A stretch of DNA of 64,000 nucleotides, from the NCBI GenBank assembly GCA_944472135.2, contig OX235267.1:23871349-23935348 (forward strand), written 5' to 3'. The stretch's first letter is position 1; each line of letters begins with the position of its first letter. Source of the stretch: Trichobilharzia regenti. Taxonomy: Eukaryota > Platyhelminthes > Trematoda > Strigeidida > Schistosomatidae. The notes below the pieces were generated by a model. It saw only the letters and a list, made by a program, of their open reading frames with translations, had not been told where the DNA came from and made no database searches. Below are positions 44,860-56,661 of the stretch, piece by piece. Position numbers and translations under genes: made by a program.

Positions 44860-45470
44860 GATTTGATATCTCTAAATACAGAAATTTTTAACACCTTATA
44901 AGGAAGTCGTCATTTGCACGGATCTTCTGTGTTGTGCTACTTCTGCCCTTCCTGTTGTGTTTCATTGTCTTCTTCTCGTGTCTCCTATGTTTTTTTCGCG
45001 ATACTGGTTCACTTCCTCTCTTTAACTTCAAATCTATCCCTCCTTTATTTGATATTTTCGCGCTGATGAACCTTCTTTTATATACTACTGATAAATCTTG
45101 CCAGTACCACACGCCATATTTGTGGTTTTGTTTTTACTTTGAACAGTTTCCAGCATTCTTTCACTTCTCCCATTTATTATTTTAATTCACTAAGTTTTTT
45201 GTGCAATAATAGAATCTATCTAATCAAACTTCCCACCATGTTACGTTTTATTTACCTGTATATCCTATCAATTGCAAATACCTCTCCAAGACCTACACAT
45301 TCTATGAACAATTTTATATATGACACTATTTCTTTTATCGCTGGATACTGAAGTGCGATTATAATCTCTAATATTTCATCACACTTCTCCCCGTTACTAT
45401 AAGTATTCACACATTTTATTTAAATTTCCTACGGGGCTTGGTTTCTCACAAAGAAATTATATATATATAC
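44860..45470. other. AT-rich stretch without recognised gene
   Basis: Pyrimidine-rich plus strand with short open frames that lack any domain I know. It ends in a short AT microsatellite at about 45,459-45,470. Confidence 0.45.
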
Positions 45471-45474
45471 CTGG

Positions 45475-46085
45475 GAAGCATCGTTTCAACTACAGACGGA
45501 TGGAACTGACGAGGATATCAAAGCAAGAATCAGAAGAGCAAGACAAGCTCTCATTACTCTTAAGTCTGTGTGGAGGTCAACAGCACTCAGTATCAAAAAT
45601 AAGATCCGGATTTTCAACTTCAATGTGAAGTCAGTCAGTGCTACTATACGGATCAGACACTTGGCCAGCGCGTCATAAAGAGCATCTCAAACATCAGACC
45701 TTCATTAACAGTTGTCTTCGCTCAATACTCAAGATCAGATGGCCGGTCAGAAAAGATCAGCAACAGGGGTCTCTGGCAATGAGCGAACCAACCAGGAACC
45801 GGTTGTGAAACAAATAGACAGGAAGAAATGGAAATGGATTGGCAATACGCTGAGGAAACCATCAAGTGACATCACTAGACAAGCCATTGCTCGGGTGGAA
45901 CCCGAAAGGGAAGCGGCGAGTTGGTTGTCCAAGGGTGATTTGGAGGAGGTCATGTGAAGAGGAGATGAAAGCATGTGGGCAGACTTGGAGCGGGGTGAAA
46001 AAGTTGGCAGAAAACCGAAGGCAATGGAGATGCACAGCAGAAGCCCTATGTTCCTCTAGGAATTAAAGGATATAATCATAAATAA
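45475..46085 (+). pseudogene. RTE-type element, 5'-truncated 3' end
   Basis: Plus-strand copy of the last 600 bases of the RTE at 9,282-10,748. Blocks such as [46 protein letters not shown] and [14 protein letters not shown] are spread over three frames, so several indels are present. It ends AGGAATTAAAGGATATAATC, close to the RTE 3' terminus. Confidence 0.9.
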
Positions 46086-46469
46086 TCAAATTACTTAAAA
46101 TAATGATTCCATTTGACTCGATGGTCAAATAATCCCAGGAAATTCTCAGCATCTATGGTCCGGATATTTATAACCTTAATTCAGTAACACTACAATAATG
46201 TTTGCTTGTTTGTAATCTGATAGTTAGTTTGGTATTCATCCGGTATACAATTAGTGCATTAGTATTGGATATATTTCCACAAATAAATAAAATTTTAATA
46301 ATAACAACCTATACATAAGAGAACTAAACAAAAGTTTAGGCATTCAAACTTTAGTAACCTTTTTGTATTCAAATTCGTTTACGAAGCATGATCAAGATTT
46401 AACTGAATAGTTCCACGATAATTGGGTGCCAAGTGAGAAGTAGACGTATATAATAAATTATATTTGTAA

Positions 46470-46552
46470 TATCTCAGAGAGGTTGAAATAAGTAATTCCA
46501 ACGTTTCGTCCGATAAACTGGTCTAAACTCCTTCAGAGATATTAATCAAAAT
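46470..46552 (-). repeat. Repeat with hammerhead-like CUGAAGG/CGAAAC boxes, copy 1
   Basis: On the minus strand: CTGAAGGAGTTTAGACC, then ATCGGACGAAACGTTGG, then a flank with CTCTCTGAGATAT. The related copies are at 48,355-48,445 and 49,335-49,435. Confidence 0.5.
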
Positions 46553-46565
46553 TAAAATAACAAAG

Positions 46566-46573
46566 GTATATAT

Positions 46574-46612
<39 letters not shown>
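46566..46612. repeat. TA microsatellite
   Basis: About 47 bases of nearly pure TA repeats with a single AA interruption. Confidence 0.95.
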
Positions 46613-46734
46613 AGGACATATCTTATCCTTACGTTTCTTGCCCAATAATGTGAGTCATGAACAGATATGAACTCTGCTCGAAATTTGACCACACACACAC
46701 ACCGAAGAAAAGCACTAACTAGTTTTATTTGTTA

Positions 46735-47580
46735 TCCTAGAATATGGTAATGACATGTAGATGACACATTTATCATTATTAAGAAAGTTGAAAATGAAAA
46801 ATTTCTACAACAGATTAACTCAATTTCAAAATGTATAAAGTTTACAAATGAAGTTAAATAGGACGAGGGAACTCTAAACTTCCTAGATTGACTTGTATAA
46901 AGACAAAATTACGAGAAAACAAAGTTCACGACATACAGGAGACCAACACATTCAAACAAGTATATAAATTTCCAATCAGACTATCCAGTGAGAATGAAAG
47001 CTTAAGTAGCTTTAAATCTCAATAACAGAGCTAGAAGCATGATATCTGATAATGATGATATGGAGAACGAGATCTCCAAAATAAAACAAATTGTGATTGG
47101 AAACAGTTACCTGAAAAAGCTACTAAATAATATTATCAATAAACAGGAGCAGAAGGGAAAACAGAAAATTGAAAAAAAATTGTGGCAATCAGCGATAGCC
47201 ATTCCAAATCGAGAGGATACAAGTGAACAGCTTCAAATAGCACTTGCTTCATATAATATTAAAGTCTATTTCAAGCCCTCTAATTCTCTAGAGAAAGCTT
47301 TGGTGAATGTTAAGGATATGGTTCCCAAAATGACACAAAACAAGAATAAAGTGTTCAGAATGTGAAGCTTGCTATGTAGGAGAGAGCAGTATACATGTTA
47401 AGGTCATGGTTAATGAACATAGATTGTGCACGAAACGTCCACCTAGGAACGGAAAAGAATTAAAGATTCTGTAAAAAGATCAGCCATAGCAAGTCATGCT
47501 ATAGACAGTGGATATAAGATCGACTTCGACGGTGTTGAAAGCCCAGGAAAGGCTGATCTCTGAGCCCTTGCATATTTTGA
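46735..47580 (+). pseudogene. Penelope-like RT and nuclease relic
   Basis: The RT end reads HVDDTFIIIKKVENEKFL (catalytic box, first residue mutated), then FTNEVK, TLNFLD, TTYRRPTHSNKYINF and NRARSMISDNDDMENEI. The linker has IKVYFKPSNSLEKAL and VKDMVPK. After a stop and a frameshift near 47,365 the nuclease trace follows (ACYVGESSIHVKVMVNEHR and IASHAIDSGYKIDF). The order of RT and then GIY-YIG nuclease is that of Penelope-like elements. Inactive. Confidence 0.75.
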
Positions 47581-48130
47581 CCACATCGAATGGTGTAAAT
47601 AGGACAGAAGGGATAAACTTGTCACATATATGGCAGACTCTAATGAAGCAAAACAGATGAGAGAAAGTGCAGAAATATTCAATCCTGTGCTGTGATCTCT
47701 GTAAAAACAGTATCATGTTTTGATGTGTCTTCCATATGAGAAAAAAACATGCGAATACACTCCTACAGACAAATATGCACATATGACAACTTGACATTTT
47801 CTGTCAGTACAAAAGTCTGCCGAAAATTGACCTACAAAGGTGTTCACTTCAATTTGTGAAATTTCGAGTATTCATTTTGATGATTAGTAAAATCCGAATA
47901 ATTCTGCTGAAGAAGCTGTGACTAACACAGCCAAACCTTCAGACAAATCTTACGTTGATTTTTTTCTTAAACACGATGGGATTATTTAAAGTAATTTATA
48001 AAAGTACACAGTTTACCGTGTTTAACAAAAAGTAGACTAATAATAGCAAGTCTGTGGTCAAATCTTGGACGCGGTTCACACAATTGTTTTGATGTCTGTT
48101 CAGGACATATATACATGATTGGTTGAAGGA

Positions 48131-48285
48131 TTACTTCATGAGCTGACATCGGTTAGAGAACCACTGAAAAACATGGGAGCACTGGACAGTTGTTAAGTTG
48201 GTAATTGGATAACACTGACGTACTCCCAGGTTTACCAATGGTTCTCTAACTGATGTCAGCTCATAATGAAATCCTCCACCCAATC
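48131..48285. repeat. Two Sm-alpha-like 3' ends, head to head
   Basis: 48,131-48,193 and 48,219-48,285 are reverse complements over about 60 bases (GAGCTGACATCGGTTAGAGAACC against GGTTCTCTAACTGATGTCAGCTC). A 25-base spacer lies between, so a long hairpin can form. The hammerhead parts are missing. The region 47,600-48,130 shows nothing else. Confidence 0.75.
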
Positions 48286-48299
48286 AAACAACACCAATA

Positions 48300-48300
<1 letters not shown>

Positions 48301-48345
<45 letters not shown>
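48301..48345. repeat. TA microsatellite
   Basis: About 44 bases of uninterrupted TA repeats directly after the head-to-head repeats. Confidence 0.95.
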
Positions 48346-48346
<1 letters not shown>

Positions 48347-48354
48347 CTTTAATT

Positions 48355-48445
48355 TGAATGATTTCCCTGAAGAAGTTCGGACCACTTTACAGGGCGAAAC
48401 GTTCACATTACTTATTTCACTTTCACAAAGATTTTACAAATATAG
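48355..48445 (+). repeat. Repeat with hammerhead-like CUGAAGA/CGAAAC boxes, copy 2
   Basis: CTGAAGAAGTTCGGACC followed by CAGGGCGAAACGTTC, then ACTTATTTCAC and AAAGATTTTACAAATATAG. CTGAAGA satisfies the hammerhead box CUGANGA. The stem between the boxes pairs poorly here. Confidence 0.5.
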
Positions 48446-49131
48446 TTTTTATAAATTTGTATACGTTTGCAAATTAAACACGATGTAATCATTAACTCTT
48501 CTATCAGGCTTTACTGAAACTTCTTAGAGTTACTGAAAACCTCAAATTCGGAAATATTGTATAATCTCGTGAATGTGTGTACCATTTTTAACTAACATAG
48601 CAACGTTTATAGGCAAATGCAGCGAGAACTTAGTTCACAAACTAAGCGTTTTTAATTCATCCACTAATAGATGAACCAAATAATAACACGACACTGAGAG
48701 AATATAAATCCCATAGGGTCAGTGTACATCCTGTAGTAATAACACAATGTAATAAAACGAACATATCCTGTTACTGAAAATATCTCTCCATAGATTTCCT
48801 TGAATCATACTGTAAGACTATTTAAAAATTAGTTCATTCCGCATATTTTGTATATCCATATAATTACGACTAACCTCAACTTGAGAAAAGCATGGTGTCA
48901 TATACTACCAATTGACTTAAATTAGACATCAACCAGTAGTATTTACTAGTTAGACTGAAGGCATATAAATACCGGACGCCAGCTTCACTTTACACTGATG
49001 TTTATTTTCTCGATTGTCACTTATGGTATACAGCATACCACATATTTTCATCAGTTTGTTTGCAGGAATTCGATTCATTTTAGGTCTGATCACTTACTGA
49101 TATCAATTAGAAGACCGTTTAAAACCAAAGA

Positions 49132-49175
49132 GTACTGAACGGGTTTCGTCCTAGTTTGGGACTCATCGTCAGTAC
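49132..49175 (-). ncRNA. Near-complete hammerhead, minus strand
   Basis: On the minus strand GTACT (stem I) is followed by GACGATGAG, a stem II with GTCC and GGAC around CAAACTA, then GAAA, and finally CAGTAC, which closes stem I perfectly with GTACTG. The first box reads CTGACGATGAG where CTGATGAG is expected, an insertion of three bases, so cleavage is doubtful. Confidence 0.55.
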
Positions 49176-49334
49176 ACACCCACTGAATTTCGAACCTAAA
49201 TCATATCCGTACAAACAAACTCAAGAAAAGTAATCTGATGCTCAATCAAATGAACTGTAGTCAAGATTTGACAGAATGGTTCTAAAATATTTGGGCACCG
49301 AGTGAGAAGTAGACATTTGTAAAAAATTATATTT

Positions 49335-49435
49335 GTAAAATCTCAGCGACCAGATTGCCGAAAGAAACGGTGGGATTACTCATCTCAATATCGCTGAGAT
49401 TTTACAAATATAATTTTTTTTTACAAATAATCTGA
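49335..49435. repeat. Repeat related to the CUGAAGA family, copy 3, with small palindrome
   Basis: TATATTTGTAAAATCTCAGCGA at the left mirrors TCGCTGAGATTTTACAAATATAA at the right, so the two form a 22-base inverted pair around GAAACGGTGGGATTACTC. Confidence 0.6.
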
Positions 49436-49594
49436 TGATCATTAGTGACTGGCTGAATGACAAAGTTCCAATGAGAAGTCGTGACTAGTCGGGTCCATCC
49501 GGTCGTGAGTTAGCACAAATACTTTCCGATGACTTTGGCTGGTACCATTCACGCTAAAACCACGAAGAGATAGAAGTTAGAATACATCGGTCAT

Positions 49595-49790
49595 TAAGTT
49601 GGGTTCCAGTGATCTACTGATCTAGAGCTTGCCTTGTAACTGGAAGGTCATGAGTTCAATCCTCAGGAGGTCATGGGTCAGTAGTGCCAGAGAGTTTCAA
49701 ACTAGAACGAAACAGGTGTCCAGTACTCCCTGGCGTCTAATGATCCTCTAAATGATATCAATCCGTGATCGCACTTGAAACAGATCACAG
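49595..49790 (+). repeat. Sm-alpha-like SINE with hammerhead remnant
   Basis: A tRNA-like start (AGTGATCTACTGATCTAGAGC) and a B box-like GAGTTCAATCCTC are followed by GTGCCAGAGAG, TTTCAAACTAGAAC, GAAAC and GTCCAGTACT, the order of a hammerhead with strands of stem I at both ends. The first box is mutated. Confidence 0.65.
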
Positions 49791-50154
49791 ATTTTCCTTT
49801 GAATGTAGATAAATCGTCTAAATAGCTACCATTCTTAGTTCATTTAACAATAAACCAGATGTTTCCCATTCAAATGTGTTGATTAAGATGATGATGGCAC
49901 CCATTATTTTTTGTTACAATAATTTCTTCTAAACATTTTTATACATATTAATTTAAGATTTTCTTTCGTATTTAATAGAAGTTTCCCTTTAACTGCTTTT
50001 ATAACCCAGGCTGATACTTCAACTTAAAATTTTACCCCTGTTAATCCAGAACGAAAGATAGTTGAACAAATCGGTCTTCAAACACACTGAGACATTCAAC
50101 ACAACTACAGGCTAAGTTTCAATTTCTTTGCAAGTATTTTAAATTCTGTCCAAA

Positions 50155-50290
50155 TGTGTTTGATCCCCAGGAGGTCATGGGTGGGTGCTGCCGGAGAGCC
50201 TCAAACCTGGACGAAAGAGCTGTCCAGTAATCCTTGCAGGTTTTCCAATGGTTCTCTAACTGATTTCAGCGCATGATGAAATCCTTCTCA
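50155..50290 (+). repeat. Sm-alpha-like repeat with hammerhead remnant
   Basis: GATCCCCAGGAGGTCATGGG, then GTGCTGCCGGAGAG, CCTCAAACCTGGACGAAAGAG, TGTCCAGTA and the family end GGTTTTCCAATGGTTCTCTAAC. GACGAAA is intact; the first box reads CTGCCGGAGAG and is not. Confidence 0.65.
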
Positions 50291-50795
50291 CGTGTTTAAT
50301 AACCTAACCAATTTCAAAATTTATACATACACACGTTTAGCAAGTTAATAAGTAGTTATTGACTGGGATCCATAGATAACATCGTTAACAAGCAATAGGA
50401 ATAGCTACAGTACACAAGACTCTTCAGTGTTAGGGAAACTGATTATCCATTTGATAATTGGATGAAAGGCAGGTTCAAAATATGGACGTATCACCCACCA
50501 ATCATGAACATCTCATGACTGGCAGAATCTTATAAGCTCAAGAGAATTATCAGCAGCATATAGATGGAAACAACTTATTGAAATAACAAAAGTTAACTAG
50601 AACCACGAGCTCAATGCGTGGTTGAAAGCCATTCGCAATAGTCTGAACTGCAATGAATGTTGTTCCCTGAACACAACTCATCACCATTTTGCGAAAAGTA
50701 CATTTGAAATGTCTCTCAGACAAAATAACGGTTACAGTAGAATAAAACATTGTCATTTTCCATTGTTGGTTCATTGTTAGCCGAATACAACGTTT

Positions 50796-52625
50796 AAAAA
50801 TATATCAGTATAAATGTAAAGCGAGGTTTTCATGTACTTCAAAAGGCGACATAATGTCACTTAACACGAGACTCCGAAAGCTTGCGCTCAGAAATTACAC
50901 CTAGATATAACTTACACAGAAAGGGTTCAAGTAAATTTTTGAAAACATAATATTGATACTCGGGAAAAGCAGTTTCGGAAGGAAGAAAAGTGATGGATGA
51001 GTAACTAGTGAGGTGTGTGTTAAGGCGGTGAGTTCAACTCAAATGGTAGAAACAGAAGTAAAAAATAGGATACAAAAGTGGAAGAGTTCAAAGCAGAGGA
51101 CTAAGTAATTGAATGGGAGGAAGAGTTATCAAGGCAAAGAAAGACTGGTAAGTGTTTCTTTCTGCATATATAAATTGACATGCGGTTGCATCAAAGACAT
51201 GCTATCCGATAAAAATGAAGCGACTTGGCTATAGACTAGGCACATCTAGGGAAGAACAAATCTTTTGTTGTCTTTTGCAATATATCAGATTTGAAATCAA
51301 GTTGTATAAAAACAGGCTTCCCACTCTGTAATTGATTTCTGAGAGTAAGCGTTATTTTTCACGATTTGTCAGGATTCAGTTCTTCTTCCAGTTCTCTAAA
51401 GCATATTTCTGGCTCTGTAAACAACGTTTCGACGAAAATCGTTTATACCTGTTGAAAAACTATAATTCAAGTATAGCCATTCGGCGAACACTCCCGATGA
51501 ATGGCTTTGGGAACTTCCATCTTCCAACCGTTGCACGGCGATGTCAGAAAGTGAAATCCCCACTGCTTAACATGACAGTAAGTCAATATTTGCGTCATTG
51601 AACAGTTCACGGGGCAATCATAATTTTATTGTTGTTTGCTACGAATGTTTCATCAAAATATCAACAATAAGAATTAGTGTCATTAGTTACACTTGCATTT
51701 GTTTTCAGATTACATGACGATGTTCACTAATCAGGGCCTAGTTGACTGCATATACGTACACTGTTTACTCGACAACAGAGTGTATTATCTAACAGACATG
51801 AACGTCTTTGATAAATATTTGTAGCAGGCGTTTAAATTCCAGCGCTGACAGAGTGAGAAGTTCAATTCTGGTATGTCTAACTTGCGAGTATCAGGATGAA
51901 TGCTAATCACCATTCACCAAATACTTCACTAGACAATATGATTTCATCCTATTAATTTGTAATTTGCTTTCCAATCGAACCAGTCTTATGTTTGTTGCGA
52001 ATCACTCAAATGGATTTTCTTGTATACTGTCTTTTGTCGCTCGTCAACACCACAAATGAACCTCTATCTAGCAATAATTAAAACATGGTATCGCTACCAT
52101 ACATCAGAAATTAAATACCTCTTAAATTGTCTAAATGATTCCTATAAAATATTTAAATCCGACTTATGTATTCAGAAAGAAACACTTACCAGTCTTTCTT
52201 TGCCTTGATAACTATTCCTCCCATTCAATTACTTAGTCCTCTGCTTTGAACTCTTCCACTTTTGTATCCTATTTTTTACTTCTGTTTCTACCATTTGAGT
52301 TGAACTCACCGCCTTAACACACACCTCACTAGTTACTCATCCATCACTTTTCTTCCTTCCGAAACTGCTTTTCCCGAGTATCAATATTATGTTTTCAAAA
52401 ATTTACTTGAACCCTTTCTGTGTAAGTTATATCTAGGTGTAATTTCTGAGCGCAAGCTTTCGGAGTCTCGTGTTAAGTGACATTATGTCGCCTTTTGAAG
52501 TACATGAAAACCTCGCTTTACATTTATACTAATATATTTTTAAAGGGTGTATGAAGTTAAGTATGAACCGACGAAATAAAAGAATACTTCAATCCGCTCA
52601 ATTGATTACTTTGGCTTTATTCAAA
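50796..52625. mobile_element. Penelope-like inverted unit
   Basis: The arm 50,796-51,175 (minus) is the reverse complement of 52,145-52,540 (plus), nearly identical for about 380 bases. On the plus side the arm includes the end of a nuclease-type ORF (52,020-52,208, KSDLCIQKETLTSLSLP and stop) and a tail; 52,541-52,625 resembles other Penelope-like terminal repeats (TTTGGCTTTATTCAAA). The 970-base spacer has an 89-codon plus-strand frame (51,332-51,601) that I do not recognise. Inverted terminal repeats are usual in Penelope-like elements. Confidence 0.65.
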
Positions 52626-53419
52626 CTCAATGGAAAGGAATAAGTATAGGAAGTTTTTAAGCAGTTGGAAAGAATGCGCGAAACTAACTCACTTCCCTCT
52701 AATTTTGCCATTGTCGTTGTGGAGGTTTATCAGCCTGAAGAATTGTATGGAGTTTTTCAACTACTTGTTCTAAAGTGAAAATATCAAATCGCCACCACCC
52801 AGACTTTATGAACGTTGAACATCTATATTACTCCGAACTCTCTACAACCTGCTAGATCCAATATTTCATTAGAATAGTTGAACACTGGTGATCCTTCATA
52901 CCTACGCTTGATCTAATTGTAATACACCGTCCCATAATAAATTCGAAGTGTCTTAACAATCTCGGGTAGTGAAGGTTTAAGACTTGAAACTTACATATCA
53001 ACTATAATCACTAACCTTCATCGCAGGATTATTGGCGTATTATTATCAAGTGAAACCAACGTTACGTAAACAATTATTTTAGAAGGCATGTAAGCACATC
53101 ATTTTACCTCACTCTCTCACTGACATTCAAAAACTGTAAGACGCAATACGTTTAGTTCGAGTTGCCACTCTCCATGTACCACACAAAGCAAGAGAAGACA
53201 ATAAAGAAAAATTCGACAGAGAGACAATAAACAGAAGTGTGAGGCAAAAAGAATAGTTTTAATGGATATGACAAATCACAAAGAGTGAGTGCATCTGTGT
53301 CATTGAGAACGATTTTGACCCATATTTTCAGCAGCCTCCAGACATTGGTTCTCACCATATCGAAAACTCCTACCAGGAAGTAGTCCACATCCCCTTACAT
53401 GGCTATGACCGACTACCGA
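52626..53419. other. Stretch without recognised gene
   Basis: No domain or repeat match seen. A minus-strand frame at 53,152-53,388 is not supported. Confidence 0.45.
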
Positions 53420-54600
53420 AAATCTGGTGGACTGATGCCATGTTTTGGTTTGACCACCATTAATTCCTTACTAACATGATGCTTTGTCAGCAGATACTGC
53501 CCGTCGAAGAAGGCTATGACTAGGTATGCGCAACACGTCCTGGACACCTCGATGGATCCACCTTCATAACCTCATCGATTGACTTACCTGACGCTCAACG
53601 CCTAATATCAATACTGCTAACCATACTACATCTACCACCTTAAACACACGGGAGATAGAAGGCAGACACCTTTGATCAAAGACAGTTGGCCTTTTCGTAT
53701 CTCCCACTTTCAATGACCACATCTCGCAAAAGTAAAGGAGGACGAGGCGAACTGCTGAGCAGTACACACATCTGATCAATAGCTAGATATCACCTCTACA
53801 CCAGAGATGGAGTAGGTTGGCAAATACCATACCAGCCTTTTGTATCCGTGCTGAGACTTCCTCAGAGACCAGACAGTTGGGGCTGACAAAGCCTCTCGAA
53901 TAAATGATGTTAGTCACGCCCAAACACTTTACTTCTGTTTAAGCTGAGAGTCGGTGTATTAGAGTCCTGTAGAATCACCTTACACACCCGACTGGAGCGA
54001 ATCGCATGTCAAACATTCGAAGTTTTCGGCCTGATGTGTTCAGAACACCCTACATTTTATCAGCATCTTCACTTAGGAAGATTACATCATCTGCATATTC
54101 TAAATCAACAAGATTATTCTCTGGCAATGAGTCAGTCCCTGAAGTTAGTTACGGTTAAGCCCATTGGTACAGCTATAATCAAATTAAACAGAAGTGGGGA
54201 CAGTGGGCATAGCTGACAGACACCCCTTATTGCCGTTACTTCAGAAGAAAACTCGCCGTAAGCCCGCACTTGGCTGCATGAGTTCGAGTGCCTTAATCAG
54301 TGCGATGTATTCCCTCGGCATTCCGTTAACAGCCAAACATCGCCGCAGTACCTTTCGGTCGACGAAATAAAATGCCGCTTTCAGGTAAAAAAAATATGAC
54401 ACTCATTGGACGCCGGCAAATATGCCTATGTTCCACAATCTGTCGAAGGGTGAAAATATGATCAATACACCCACTTCCTGGTCGAAAGCCTGTCTAGTTA
54501 TCTTGTGTCCGTTCCTCCCAAATACCACTTGGTCTACACATGATTATTGAGTCTAGAAATTTAGGTACCGTGTTATTCAAGTTAATCTCCATGTGGTTAT
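53420..54600 (-). pseudogene. Non-LTR reverse transcriptase relic (RTE-like)
   Basis: Minus-strand blocks in order: RQAFDQEVGVLI near 54,490, a VLRRCLAVNGMPREYI-like segment near 54,330, EYADDVIFL at about 54,095-54,070 (intact YADD), AGMVFANLLHLW near 53,800 and CVYCSAVRLVLLYFCEMWSLKV near 53,730. Several frameshifts and stops separate them, so the copy is dead. It differs from the RTE at 9,304. From 54,601 to 55,200 there is nothing I can name. Confidence 0.75.
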
Positions 54601-55202
54601 CACAGGAACGTGTTTCACTTCTTGTATATCGGGATAGTCAATAACTTACACCAGCCCAACGGGGGTGTTTCTGCTTCACAAACGCGGCTTGATAACTTAG
54701 TTCACCCAGATAGTAAATTTCCTCCACCGTACTGATTTCACTAAACCTATGGGATTTCAGAAATTTCCCCACAATCGTGAGATGAAATAAAAATTGTATC
54801 CCTAGGAATTACGCTGCCATTGACAAATATGAGTACTCAACACCAAACTACAATAACCTCAGAATCCTAAAGTTTAACGCACGATGAAACCCTACATAAT
54901 AGTACTGTTTCCAAAAATCTATTTGTGCTTAATAGGCATTTTATCGTGTAGTTTAAGCCAACATGATTATCGCGGCGAGTCTGTGTATCAGTTGCCCCTC
55001 ATATATCCACTGTCACCTCTAAAGTATATATAGTTATTTCCCTACAACTAAAAACAGTTCGACTGGATGAAAATAGACAGCCCTTTGTGTATAATCATAA
55101 AAAACATCGTCAGCTAGAGTATAAGCGTTGAGCACGATGACAGCAAAGAACATTCAACTTAGACGGAAATTCGTTATTTTCCAGTAGTAACCATATAACA
55201 GG

Positions 55203-55240
55203 CCCGACCGAAAGCTGCTACCTTGACGTGGTGGTCGGGC
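55203..55240. repeat. Hairpin GCCCGACC..GGTCGGGC
   Basis: GCCCGACCGAAAGCTGC and GTGGTGGTCGGGC form an 8-base perfect stem within 38 bases. Such GC-rich hairpins sit at the 5' ends of some schistosome non-LTR elements, and the sequence at 55,598-55,684 may be a continuation, split by SINE D. Confidence 0.55.
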
Positions 55241-55382
55241 TTGAACACCACAATGACCTAATCAGGCTATAATGACTGAGACTTATTTCTCTTGAGGTCC
55301 TACCATGCCAGAAAGGTTGTTTGGATAGCGGTTAAACAAAAAGCAGCTACCCAATCCAACATCATGATAAATACAAAATCAC

Positions 55383-55386
<4 letters not shown>

Positions 55387-55418
<32 letters not shown>

Positions 55419-55595
55419 ATTACAGCTTAACTCTACACTGTATTTTTGGTACAAGTGTGGAATTTTCAGCGTGGATATCGGTAGCCCAAATTTTGCAGGC
55501 CGACCATAGATATCAGGTGTGCGTCGGCGTGGGCTCGAACCCCGGACCATGTGCATGGTCGGCGAGAGTCCTAACCACTGTGCCACCGACGCACA
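55387..55595 (-). repeat. tRNA-derived SINE, copy D
   Basis: Full-length copy with a 31-base pure A tail (plus-strand T run 55,387-55,417), intact A box (GGTGGCACAGTGG) and B box (GGTTCGAGCCC). The long homopolymer tail suggests a recent insertion. Confidence 0.92.
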
Positions 55596-55684
55596 CATGC
55601 CGGACCGGCAGTGGCCCGGATTAACAACGACCGCGCTTCCTGCTGCCGTGTCACAGGGCAGGAGTGATAAATATGCTACTGAGA

Positions 55685-55860
55685 CACACAGTGGTTAGGA
55701 CTCTCACCGACCATGCGCATGGTCTGGGGTTCGAGCCCACGCCGGCGCACACCTGATATCTATGGTCGGCCTGCAAAATATGGGCTACCGATATCCATGC
55801 TGAAAATTCCATACTTGTACCAAAAATACAGTGCGGAATCAAGCTGTAAATAAAAAAAAA
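55685..55860 (+). repeat. tRNA-derived SINE, copy E
   Basis: Same family as copy D in opposite orientation, 5' end toward D. The first bases are replaced, so the A box is partial (ACAGTGGTTAGG); the B box is intact. It ends AAATAAAAAAAAAC. Confidence 0.92.
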
Positions 55861-56630
55861 CAATTACGAACAAAGAAAAGCAGGCCGCGTGTGACCGGCC
55901 TCAAGCAACAATGTAACAACAAAGTCGCTTGGGAATTTTCTAGATCACAAATTATTGTGATTTCGTGGTGGACAAGTGTCACTTCGACCTAAGCCCTAAA
56001 CCAACAAGCATGTCGTAACTAAGTTCCTGTTAAGTAAGCTAAACGCGCAACAAATCCAGTCAATAATGAATCCAGTTCCCGATGCAGTTAGCAAGATCAA
56101 ATTGTAGTCACTCATATAATTTCGATTTCAATGAGAAAGACATACGGCGGTATCAAGTTTATGAATAAGCAACGAATCAGTACACTAGGACAATGTGAAA
56201 ACAGGTAGAATCATAGCAGACAATCAACTGAAGGAACATGTACAACTTATCTAACATTTCCTGACCACAAATATTTCATATGGACCCACGGATTGCCGAA
56301 TATTACATCAGTGCCTTGATATAACATGAAAATAACTTCGACTAACCACTTAGAAAAGCGGGTGCCGTTTCTCCACTTCTTTAATTACTACAACTATGTT
56401 ATTGCTCACGGAAGCAAAACTGGCAGTGTAACAATTTATGGTCAAATATCTAGTTGACACCATTACTATAGGCTATATATGTGGCTTACTTTCCATTAAG
56501 TCGAGTGCACCATACTTACGATGCTGCGACTACACCTGATTCCTGTTATGTAGGAATTTACCATGACTACCTAAGGCTGATCGTCCAATAAATATAAAAG
56601 TAGTCGGACATGACGATGAAAATGTCAAAG
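55861..56630. other. Stretch without recognised gene
   Basis: No coding frame or repeat seen. It lies just downstream of the SmE gene. A GTAAGT at 56,514-56,519 on the minus strand has donor context, but no exon can be built from it. Confidence 0.45.
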
Positions 56631-56636
56631 TTTATT
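56631..56636 (-). terminator. Polyadenylation signal of the SmE gene
   Basis: AATAAA on the minus strand, 26 bases after the SmE stop codon, the usual position for 3' end formation. Confidence 0.7.
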
Positions 56637-56661
56637 ATTTGGAAATGTACAAAATAATGCT

